Positions 45,519-53,029 of a DNA stretch of 64,000 bases are shown here, one piece after another. The DNA is from Betaproteobacteria bacterium (GTDB taxonomy: Bacteria > Pseudomonadota > Gammaproteobacteria > Burkholderiales > SG8-39): assembly GCA_016195915.1 (NCBI GenBank), contig JACPYS010000042.1:198285-262284 (forward strand), given 5' to 3'. The position numbers were made by a program, and so were the translations under genes. Position 1 is the first letter of the stretch. Every line of letters starts with the position of its first letter. The notes beneath the pieces are model-generated. The model searched no databases. It was not told where the DNA came from and saw only the letters and a list, made by a program, of their open reading frames with translations.

Positions 45519-46622
45519 TCACGCCGCGGCAGACACCACGCAGTCACGGCCCGCGTTTTTTGCGCCGTACAGCGCAACGTCCGCGCGCGCGAGCAATTCC
45601 TCGATCGACTCGCCGCTTCGGTAGCAGGCGACGCCCGCGGAGAGCGTGATCTGCAGCTCGTTCGGCGCGCCCGGATAATGCGCGCGCACCACCGCGGAGC
45701 GCATGCGTTCCGCGCCGATGATAGCGCCGTCGATCAGCGTGCCCGAGAACACCGCCACGAACTCCTCCCCGCCGAGGCGGCCCAGGTGGTCGGTATCGCG
45801 CAAGGTGGCCGATATCGCGCCGGCAAAACCGCGCAGCACCGCATCGCCGGCCGCGTGCCCGTAAGTGTCGTTCACGTTCTTGAAGTGGTCGATATCGATC
45901 AGGCAGATGCTGAACAGCGTGCCGAAGCGCAGGCAGCGGCTTCGCTCCTGCGCCAGGATTTCGAGCACGCGCCGGCGGTTGAGCACCCCGGTGAGGGAGT
46001 CGTGCGAGGCCATGTGCTCGATGCGGTCGAAGGCCCGCTGGAGCTTGTGCTTGCCCGCCGAGACGCGCCTGCGCAAATCGCTGATATGGCCGCCCAGCAT
46101 CGAGAAGAACGCCGCCACCGCGGTGAACACCGCCCAGTAAAGCACGGCAAGCCGGTAGTCGCCGTCGGGCACCTGCCCGGGCGCGTTGAAAGCGAGAATC
46201 GCCGCATAGCCGGCCGATGCCCCGGCGGTGATCTTCAGCATGGTCCGGCTGTCGAGGCGGAACACGCCGAACAGATAGACCACGGGAATCAGCGGAAGCA
46301 GGATCACATGGCCCTGGCCGGCCCGGGAGATCACGAACAGCAGGCTCGCGAGCGCGGCGACGGTCATGGGGGCCGTGAGGCTCGGATCGCCGAAACGCAG
46401 GTTCCAGCCGCACCTGAATACGAGGAAAAACGCGCCGGCCAAGGCCAGCGTCAGCGCGCTTGCGGAGATCAGCGTGGCGGAATCGATCACCCCGGCCCAG
46501 CCCGCCAGGCCGAACAGCGCGAGCGCCATCGCGCTCGCTCCCAGCGCCATGAAATAGCGGCGCATGCGCAGGATCTGCCGCGGATCGTCTCCAGCAATAA
46601 GCCGCATCAGCTTCGGGCGCAT
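45519..46622 (-). CDS. Membrane diguanylate cyclase
   Basis: This 367-residue protein has six predicted membrane helices (within about 22-180). A GGDEF domain (about 205-365) follows with DSLTGVLNRR, DIDHFKNVNDTYGHAAGD and the active-site RLGGEEF. An RDTD inhibitory I-site lies five residues before GGEEF, so product inhibition by c-di-GMP is expected. The ATG at 46622 is 77 bp from the divergent phosphofructokinase start. It makes c-di-GMP in response to an unknown membrane signal. Confidence 0.92.
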   Translation of the reverse strand: MRPKLMRLIAGDDPRQILRMRRYFMALGASAMALALFGLAGWAGVIDSATLISASALTLALAGAFFLVFRCGWNLRFGDPSLTAPMTVAALASLLFVISRAGQGHVILLPLIPVVYLFGVFRLDSRTMLKITAGASAGYAAILAFNAPGQVPDGDYRLAVLYWAVFTAVAAFFSMLGGHISDLRRRVSAGKHKLQRAFDRIEHMASHDSLTGVLNRRRVLEILAQERSRCLRFGTLFSICLIDIDHFKNVNDTYGHAAGDAVLRGFAGAISATLRDTDHLGRLGGEEFVAVFSGTLIDGAIIGAERMRSAVVRAHYPGAPNELQITLSAGVACYRSGESIEELLARADVALYGAKNAGRDCVVSAAA

Positions 46623-46699
46623 CGCCTTCCCCCGGTAGAATTATAGACTTGCCGCTCTATGCTGAACGGGCGGAAGACAACGGAAAGGAAAGCCGGATC

Positions 46700-47920
46700 A
46701 TGCCGAAGGGAAAGGTCTTGGTCGCTCAGGGCGGAGGGCCGACCGCCGTCATCAATCAATCGATGGCCGGCGTCGTCCTGGAAGCCCGGAAATTTCGCAA
46801 CGTCGAACTGGTCTACGGCGCCTATCACGGGGTGTCCGGCATCGTCGGCGAAGAGTTCCTCGACCTCACTCAGGAGACCAGCCACAACATCGAAATGGTG
46901 GCCAATACCCCATCCTCCGCGCTCGGTTCGACACGCGACAAACCCGACCTGAAGTATTGCCAGGAGATATTCAAGGTCCTCAAGGCGCACGGCATCGGCT
47001 ACTTCTTCTACATCGGCGGCAACGATTCTTCCGACACGGTGCGCATCGTCAGCGAAGAAGCGCAGCGCGCCGGCTACTCGTTGCGCTGCATCCACATTCC
47101 GAAGACCATCGACAATGACCTGGTCGGCAACGACCATACGCCGGGCTTCCCGTCGGCCGCCCGCTTTGTCGCCCAGGCCTTCATGGGGGCCAACCTGGAC
47201 AACGCGGCACTGACAGGGGTCTACCTGGCCGTGGTGATGGGCCGGCATGCCGGTTTTCTGACGGCGGCCGCGGCGCTCGGGAAGAAATTCCCCGACGACG
47301 GCCCGCACCTGATTTATCTTCCGGAATGCAGCTTCAGCGTGGAAAAATTTCTGGCCGATGTCAAGGCCGCCTATGACAGGTACGGCCGCTGTGTGATCGC
47401 GGCTTCGGAGGGCATCCATGACGGCCAGGGCACGCCCATCATCACCCGGCTGGCGAGCCAGGTGGAGCGCGATGCCCATGGCAACGTGCAGCTTTCGGGC
47501 ACCGGAGCCCTGGCCGACCTGCTGTGTGACGAGGTGAGGAGAAACCTCGGCATCAAGCGCGTGCGGGGCGACACATTCGGCTATCTGCAGCGTTCATTCA
47601 TGGGTTGCGTCTCGGATGTCGATCAGCGCGAGGCCCGCGAGGTCGGCGAAAAAGCCGTGCAATACGCCATGTGGGGCGATCGCGACGGTTCGGTCGCCAT
47701 CAAGCGCACCGGCTTCTACTCGGTCGATTACCAGTTGGTTCCGCTGGAGTCGGTGGCCGGAAAAACGCGCGTCATGGAAGCCGAGTTCATTGCCGCCAGC
47801 GGCACCGACGTGACCGACGCGTATCGGATGTATCTGCGTCCCCTGCTGGGTTCGGGCCTGCCCGATGCGTACCGCTTGCGGCTGAACAAGGTCGACAAGA
47901 TCCTCAATCCCGCCAAATAG
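46700..47920 (+). CDS. Pyrophosphate-type 6-phosphofructokinase
   Basis: This 406-residue PFKA-superfamily enzyme starts KVLVAQGGGPTAVINQS. Its nucleotide loop reads IGGNDSSDT (about residue 107) in place of GGDGS, and the catalytic segment is PKTIDNDLVGNDHTPGFPSA. Loss of the ATP-type Gly and presence of PKTIDND place it with pyrophosphate-dependent phosphofructokinases, which run reversibly. The ATG at 46700 is preceded by GGAAAGGAAAG. It is distinct from the enzyme at 29375, so the organism has two PFK types. Its stop is 2 bp from the convergent MFS gene. Confidence 0.88.
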   Translation: MPKGKVLVAQGGGPTAVINQSMAGVVLEARKFRNVELVYGAYHGVSGIVGEEFLDLTQETSHNIEMVANTPSSALGSTRDKPDLKYCQEIFKVLKAHGIGYFFYIGGNDSSDTVRIVSEEAQRAGYSLRCIHIPKTIDNDLVGNDHTPGFPSAARFVAQAFMGANLDNAALTGVYLAVVMGRHAGFLTAAAALGKKFPDDGPHLIYLPECSFSVEKFLADVKAAYDRYGRCVIAASEGIHDGQGTPIITRLASQVERDAHGNVQLSGTGALADLLCDEVRRNLGIKRVRGDTFGYLQRSFMGCVSDVDQREAREVGEKAVQYAMWGDRDGSVAIKRTGFYSVDYQLVPLESVAGKTRVMEAEFIAASGTDVTDAYRMYLRPLLGSGLPDAYRLRLNKVDKILNPAK

Positions 47921-47922
47921 AA

Positions 47923-49053
47923 TCAGGTCTTGCGGGACGCGAACCATCCGCCGGCGAGCAGTGCGGCCGACAGCGCCCAGAATACCGGTGACATGCCGAT
48001 CGCAGCGGACAGCGCGCCCGAAGCGAGCGGGATAACCGTGTGGCTCGCGTTGAGGATGAAGGTGCGCACGCCGACGACTTCTCCCTGCCGTCCTGGCGGG
48101 GAAACGTTGTATAGGATTGCCATGATCATCGGCTGCGCGCATCCCAGCCCGATGCCCAGTACGAACGACAGTGTCATGAGCATCGGCACGCCGGTGAAGA
48201 ACGGAAACGCAAGATAGCCGGCCCCCGTGATTCCCAGCGCCGCGGTGATCACCTGCCACTCGCGCACGCGGCGCGCCAGCGTCGGCATCGCCAGCCGCAC
48301 CGCGAACGTTGCCGAAGCGAAAGTCGCCATGATCACGCCGATGGTCGAGGCGGACAGGCCGATGCGCGACCCGTAGAGCGGAATCAGGAAGGCATACAGG
48401 TCCCAGCCCATCGCGAGGATGCCGCTCACGATGAACACGTGGCGCAGGCCGGCGATGCGCAGCAGGTCGAGTACCCGGCGTTCGCCGTCTTCGCTGCGCC
48501 CGGGGAGCCGGGGCACCGGTCCCCGCCGCGTCCAGAGCAGCGCCAACGCCAGCGCGGGCAGGAGCGCGAGCAGGCCGAATGCGCGTGCGTGACCGACCCA
48601 GTCGATGGCAAAGCCCGTGAACAGGGGACCGAGCGATCCAGAGGTGGAGAATCCGAGCGCGAGCCAGGAAAAGTTGATCGAGCGCTCGTCAGCGCGCCCG
48701 ACCGCACCGACGATCGAGTTCACTGCTACGTGCACGTACAGGAACGCGGTACCGATGAGCGTCGTGGCAATGAAAAGCGCAGGCAGGCCCGGCCGCACAA
48801 AAGGCAAGGCGACACCGGTGACCTGCGCGGCGAGCGCGAACAGGATCGGCCGGCGCGGACCGGTGCGGTCCACTAGTCGCCCCGCGCTCACGGACAGTAG
48901 CATCGGCAGCGCCGCAAACAGGGCCAGGAGCGCGCCCACGGTGAACGGGGAGGCGCCGAGTTCTATGGCGTACAGCGTGGTTGCCATGCGACTGCCGACG
49001 AACGAAGTGTGTGCCAGGATCACCAGCGCGACGAAGAAGGCGAGGGGAGACAT
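47923..49053 (-). CDS. MFS transporter
   Basis: This 376-residue protein is strongly hydrophobic with about 12 membrane helices. The loop 2-3 motif GRLVDRTGPRRP (about residues 58-69) is typical of the major facilitator superfamily. LGFSTSGSLGPLFTG, a possible motif C, lies in helix 5, which would suggest an exporter. No substrate can be assigned. It lies downstream of argC and an EamA fragment on the same strand. Confidence 0.88.
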   Translation of the reverse strand: MSPLAFFVALVILAHTSFVGSRMATTLYAIELGASPFTVGALLALFAALPMLLSVSAGRLVDRTGPRRPILFALAAQVTGVALPFVRPGLPALFIATTLIGTAFLYVHVAVNSIVGAVGRADERSINFSWLALGFSTSGSLGPLFTGFAIDWVGHARAFGLLALLPALALALLWTRRGPVPRLPGRSEDGERRVLDLLRIAGLRHVFIVSGILAMGWDLYAFLIPLYGSRIGLSASTIGVIMATFASATFAVRLAMPTLARRVREWQVITAALGITGAGYLAFPFFTGVPMLMTLSFVLGIGLGCAQPMIMAILYNVSPPGRQGEVVGVRTFILNASHTVIPLASGALSAAIGMSPVFWALSAALLAGGWFASRKT

Positions 49054-49071
49054 CGCTCAGTCTAGCGCCGC

Positions 49072-49287
49072 TCAGTCCACGGCCGCGGCGGGCTCGCGCC
49101 GGCTCTTCCACACCACCGGCACCAGGCAGGCAAGTCCGAACAGGTAGCGCAGCGTGAGAAAGGTGAATGGCGGCGCGTACTGCAACGCGATCTTGGTCGC
49201 AAGGTAGCCCGAATCCCATACGGCCACGAAGTACCAGGCGAGGGCCGCGTCGATCCAGCGGCGGGGATCCGGCGCTACGCCCCTCAC
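49072..49287 (-). pseudogene. EamA/DMT transporter N-terminal fragment
   Basis: The 71 codons from a GTG at 49287, 1 nt after the argC stop, encode AALAWYFVAVWDSGYLATKIALQYAPPFTFLTLRYLFGLACLVPVVW, which is the first two helices of an EamA-type drug/metabolite transporter. The frame then stops at 49072, and no later EamA helix is found before the MFS gene. Full EamA proteins have ten helices. It is most likely a truncated gene. Confidence 0.65.
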
Positions 49288-49288
49288 C

Positions 49289-50281
49289 TCATGGCCAAAG
49301 CGGCAACCCGGCAAGGCCGGCGGTCTCCGGCTGCCCGGTCATCAGGTTCGCGTTCTGCACCGCTTGCGCGGAGGCGCCCTTGCCGAGGTTGTCGATGGCG
49401 CCCAGCGCAACGACGAGGCCGGTCCGCGCGTTCAACGCATAGGACAGGAATGCGAGATTGGAGCCGGTGGCCCAGCCGGTGTGCGGGCTGCGGCCGCGTT
49501 CGAGCGGAAGGATCCTGATGAAGTGCTCGCCGCGATAGCAGCTCTGCGCCGCTTCGAACAGCCGCGCCGCGGTTGGCGCTCCCTTCGATCGTGCGTAGCA
49601 GGTCGCGAGGATGCCGCGCGCCATCGGTACGATGTGCGGAGTGAAGGCGACGCTGGCCTTGCGCCCGGCGACCTGCGTCAGTGCCGCTTCCAGTTCGGGC
49701 ACGTGGGGGTGCGCTTCCAGTCCGTAGGCGAACAGGTCCTCGTTGGTTTCGACGAATCCGAAATCGCTCGCACCGCCGCGCCCGGTGCCGGTGACGCCGC
49801 TCTTCGCGTCGATTACGATTGCCTCGGGCCCGATCAGGCCTTCGCGCAGCAGGGGGATGAGCGGCAGAAGCGCGGCCGCCGGAAAGCACCCGGGGTTGGC
49901 TACGCGTGCCGCGCCGCGGATGCGCTCGCGCTGGCCTGGCAGCTCGGTGAGGCCGTAAGTCCAGCCTTCGACAAAGCGATGGTCTCCGCCGACATCTACG
50001 ATCTTCGTCGCGGCTGGTACGCGCGCAAGGGGCTCGCGCGATTTTCCGGTCGGGAGCGACGCGAACAGCAAGTCCACGCCGCAGACGCTTTCCGGGACGA
50101 AGGGCTGGATGGCGAGCTTGCCGGCGGTCAGTCCGGCGAGGGCCGGATAGCGCTCGGCGAGCGTCTGACCTGCACTGGACGCACCACCGACATAGACCAC
50201 CTCGAATGCCGGGTGCCCGATGCATAGCCGCAGCAACTCGCTGCCGCCATATCCGCTGACGCCTACGATTCCGACCCGCAT
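49289..50281 (-). CDS. argC: N-acetyl-gamma-glutamyl-phosphate reductase
   Basis: This 330-residue enzyme of arginine biosynthesis reduces N-acetylglutamyl phosphate to the semialdehyde with NADPH. The nucleotide-binding start MRVGIVGVSGYGGSELLRL, the catalytic Cys in VANPGCFPAAALL (about 135) and the late PHTGWATGSN and AIDNLGKGA segments are intact. The ATG at 50281 gives the normal N-terminus; the longer open frame runs into htpX and is rejected. No other arg gene adjoins. Confidence 0.95.
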   Translation of the reverse strand: MRVGIVGVSGYGGSELLRLCIGHPAFEVVYVGGASSAGQTLAERYPALAGLTAGKLAIQPFVPESVCGVDLLFASLPTGKSREPLARVPAATKIVDVGGDHRFVEGWTYGLTELPGQRERIRGAARVANPGCFPAAALLPLIPLLREGLIGPEAIVIDAKSGVTGTGRGGASDFGFVETNEDLFAYGLEAHPHVPELEAALTQVAGRKASVAFTPHIVPMARGILATCYARSKGAPTAARLFEAAQSCYRGEHFIRILPLERGRSPHTGWATGSNLAFLSYALNARTGLVVALGAIDNLGKGASAQAVQNANLMTGQPETAGLAGLPLWP

Positions 50282-50306
50282 GAGCGGAATCGTAACAGGT
50301 CGCGCG

Positions 50307-51188
50307 TCAGGCCTGTCCGGGTGCGCGCGACTGAAGCGCAGCGATGCGCTCCTCGATCGGCGGGTGAGTGGAGAACAGCCCCATGATCCCGGCCTTGTTG
50401 CTGATGCCCGAGGACTGAAACGCCGGCGGCAGCGCGCCGGGCTCGAGGCCACCGAGGCGCGCGAGCGCATGCATCATCGGCGCCGGCGAGCCGAGGTACC
50501 GGGCCGAGCCCGCGTCGGCGCGGAATTCGCGCTGGCGCGAGAACCATGCGACGACCATCGACGCAAGGATGCCGAACAGGATCTGGCAGACCATCACCGT
50601 AATGTAGTATCCCATGCCCACGCCGCGCTCGGTCTTGAAGATCGCCTTGTCCACCAGGTAGCCGACGACCCGCGCGAGGAAAAACACGAACGTATTCACC
50701 ACGCCCTGGATCAGCGTCAGCGTGACCATGTCCCCGTTGGCAACGTGCGCCACCTCGTGCCCGAGCACCGCTTCGACTTCCTCGCGCGTCATGCCCTCCA
50801 GCAGGCCGCTGGAAACCGCAACCAGCGCGGAGTCGCGGAAAGCGCCCGTGGCAAATGCATTGGGCTCACCCTCGTAGATTGCGACCTCCGGTATGCCGAT
50901 ACCCGCACTCTGCGACAGGCGGCGCACAGTCTCGACCAGCCAGTACTGCGTGCTGCCTTCGGAACCGTCGACAATCTGTGCGCCGGTGCTCCACTTCGCC
51001 ATCGGCTTGGACATGAGCAGCGAGATGATCGCGCCGCCGAAACCCATGATCGCCGACATGATCAGCAGCATCCCGAGGTTGAGACCCTCGGCCGACAGGT
51101 ACTGGTCCACGCCGAGTACCGACACGACGACCGACAACACCAGCATCACCGCGATATTGGTGACCAGGAACAGCACGATGCGTTTCAT
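50307..51188 (-). CDS. htpX: Membrane zinc protease HtpX
   Basis: This 293-residue inner-membrane metalloprotease has the zinc motif HEVAH (about 142-146) and a distal Glu in [17 protein letters not shown]. Two N-terminal and two central membrane helices and the C-terminal [10 protein letters not shown] are present. HtpX degrades misfolded membrane proteins with FtsH. The ATG at 51188 follows GAGAGGAAAC. The gene is 25 bp upstream of argC on the same strand but is probably regulated on its own by envelope or heat stress. Confidence 0.95.
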   Translation of the reverse strand: MKRIVLFLVTNIAVMLVLSVVVSVLGVDQYLSAEGLNLGMLLIMSAIMGFGGAIISLLMSKPMAKWSTGAQIVDGSEGSTQYWLVETVRRLSQSAGIGIPEVAIYEGEPNAFATGAFRDSALVAVSSGLLEGMTREEVEAVLGHEVAHVANGDMVTLTLIQGVVNTFVFFLARVVGYLVDKAIFKTERGVGMGYYITVMVCQILFGILASMVVAWFSRQREFRADAGSARYLGSPAPMMHALARLGGLEPGALPPAFQSSGISNKAGIMGLFSTHPPIEERIAALQSRAPGQA

Positions 51189-51350
51189 GTTTACGTTTCC
51201 TCTCAAACATGCCTGGCGCGAAGATTACCTGACTTCGACCGCAACTGACTGCCGGGGTTCCCGCCGCCACCCCGATCTTCCCGGCCCTAAATGGGGGCGG
51301 CAATCGACGAGTGCAAGAGGGAGGGTGTCGTGGTGCGTAACATCCCCAAT

Positions 51351-52022
51351 TTACATGTATCGCGGGCCGCCTCGGGCTCCCGCGAGCGCCCGGTCGGACA
51401 CGAACGGGTTCGACTCCCGCTCGGCACCGAAAGTCGAAACCGGTCCGTGGCCGGAAATGAACGTCACGTCGTCGCCGAGCGGCCATAGTTGTGCAGTGAT
51501 GGACCGGATCAGCGTGTCATGGTCGCCACGCGGGAAATCGGTGCGGCCGATCGAACCCGCAAACAACACGTCCCCCACCAACGCGAGCCGCTCGCCGCGG
51601 TGGAAGAAGATCACGTGCCCCGGGGTGTGGCCCGGGCAGAAGCGCACTTCCAGCTCCTGGTTGCCGAAACGCACGCTGTCGCCGCCAGCCAGCCACCGGT
51701 CCGGGGTGAAGGCCTCCAGATGCGGGAAACCGAAGCGGCTGCCCTGCATCGGCAACTGGTCGATCCAGAAACGGTCTTCCTCGTGCGGACCCTCGACCGG
51801 CACGCCGAGCTGCTTGCGCAACTCCGCCGTACCGCCGCAATGATCGATGTGGCCGTGCGTGAGGAAGATCTTTTCCGGCGCCGCGCCGAATTTCTCCAGG
51901 GCGGCGACGATCTGGTCGAGATCTCCGCCCGGATCGACAATCGCGGCCCGGTTCGTTTCCTCGCACAGGAGGATCGAGCAGTTCTGCTGGAACGGAGTGA
52001 CGGGAATGATTCCGGCGCGCAT
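51351..52022 (-). CDS. Glyoxalase-II-like metallo-beta-lactamase hydrolase
   Basis: This 223-residue enzyme has the zinc motif LTHGHIDHCGG (about 58-68), CPGHTPGHVIFF, GDVLFAGSIGRTDFP and FISGHGP. The pattern fits the short glyoxalase II-like group (YcbL/GloC type), which hydrolyses S-D-lactoylglutathione or related thioesters. It lacks the C-terminal substrate domain of GloB. The ATG at 52022 is chosen; a GTG four codons upstream also exists. It lies about 60 bp after aspartate dehydrogenase on the same strand. Confidence 0.88.
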   Translation of the reverse strand: MRAGIIPVTPFQQNCSILLCEETNRAAIVDPGGDLDQIVAALEKFGAAPEKIFLTHGHIDHCGGTAELRKQLGVPVEGPHEEDRFWIDQLPMQGSRFGFPHLEAFTPDRWLAGGDSVRFGNQELEVRFCPGHTPGHVIFFHRGERLALVGDVLFAGSIGRTDFPRGDHDTLIRSITAQLWPLGDDVTFISGHGPVSTFGAERESNPFVSDRALAGARGGPRYM

Positions 52023-52081
52023 GGCGGCGCGGACTGTATCACAGCACGAAGCGGTAATACGCCGCGGTGCGATGGTCCCGG

Positions 52082-52897
52082 TCAGGTGCCGTAACGCGTG
52101 CTGCCCCCCAGTTCGCGGATCGCGGCCAGCGCGGAAAAGCAGGCGAGCATCGAGGTCTTGGGGTTCTCGGGCATGGCCACCGACTCGAACTTGATGTCCA
52201 CACGCCCGGTGCGCCCCGTGATGACGATGAAGTGCGTGTTGAATTGCAGCGCGGGGTCGGCCACGACCTTGAGGCGCGTGCGGTCGAAACCGATGCCCGC
52301 CATCGACAGCACGGCGGCGATGTTTACGTTGGCCGGGAAATGCGGCACGCCTTCGCGTGCTGAGCCTTCGAACAGCACCGTTGCGCCTGAAAGCGCGTCG
52401 AGATTTACGCCGAGCCTTTCGACGTAGGGGATGCCTTTCCACGCCGCCGGCGGCTTCGTCACGGCGATACTGACCTCTTCGGCGCCGGCCAGACAGACGG
52501 CCTTGAGCGTGTCGAGACCACCGATTCCGCCCGAGGGGACATAGAGCAGCGCGCGATGCTGCGCCGCGGTTCGTTCCAGACGCTCGCGCAACGCGTCGTC
52601 GCACAGCGCTCCGGCGGACAAAGCGACAAACGAGACGCCGCGCGCAAGCACGGGTTCGGCGTATTCGCGCACCGCCTCGTGAGATGCGGCTTCCATCACG
52701 ACCTCTGGTTCGGTCGCCATCATTTCTTCAAGTCCGACGACGAAAGGCACGCCGAATTCCTCCGCCAGCGGCCGGCCCTTGGAGCCGGCGCTTCGACCAG
52801 CGATCGCGACCACTGTCGCGTCGCCCAGGTCGCCCTTGCGGATGTGTTCCATTGCGAGGCGCGCGATTACGCCGCCTCCGATGATGCCTATGCGCAT
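52082..52897 (-). CDS. nadX: L-aspartate dehydrogenase
   Basis: This 271-residue NAD(P)-dependent enzyme starts MRIGIIGGGVIARLAMEHI, with VVMEAASHEAVREYAE and ALSAGAL. The family FPANVNIAAVLSMAG (residues about 185-199) and FNTHFIVITGR complete the pattern of aspartate dehydrogenases, which yield iminoaspartate for NAD synthesis or oxaloacetate. The ATG at 52897 has a GAGGAAG ribosome-binding site. No nadA or nadC adjoins. The defence island begins 132 bp away in the opposite direction. Confidence 0.85.
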   Translation of the reverse strand: MRIGIIGGGVIARLAMEHIRKGDLGDATVVAIAGRSAGSKGRPLAEEFGVPFVVGLEEMMATEPEVVMEAASHEAVREYAEPVLARGVSFVALSAGALCDDALRERLERTAAQHRALLYVPSGGIGGLDTLKAVCLAGAEEVSIAVTKPPAAWKGIPYVERLGVNLDALSGATVLFEGSAREGVPHFPANVNIAAVLSMAGIGFDRTRLKVVADPALQFNTHFIVITGRTGRVDIKFESVAMPENPKTSMLACFSALAAIRELGGSTRYGT

Positions 52898-53029
52898 GCT
52901 TCCTCCCCGGGTCGATTCTGCCATAGCAAGATGCCTGCGCGCTTCGCGGTCTATGGGAGAATGGACCGAGAGGTGAAATGTGCAGAAGATTTTCAAGCGG
53001 CGTAGTCCTCACGAATTCGCAGGAACTGC

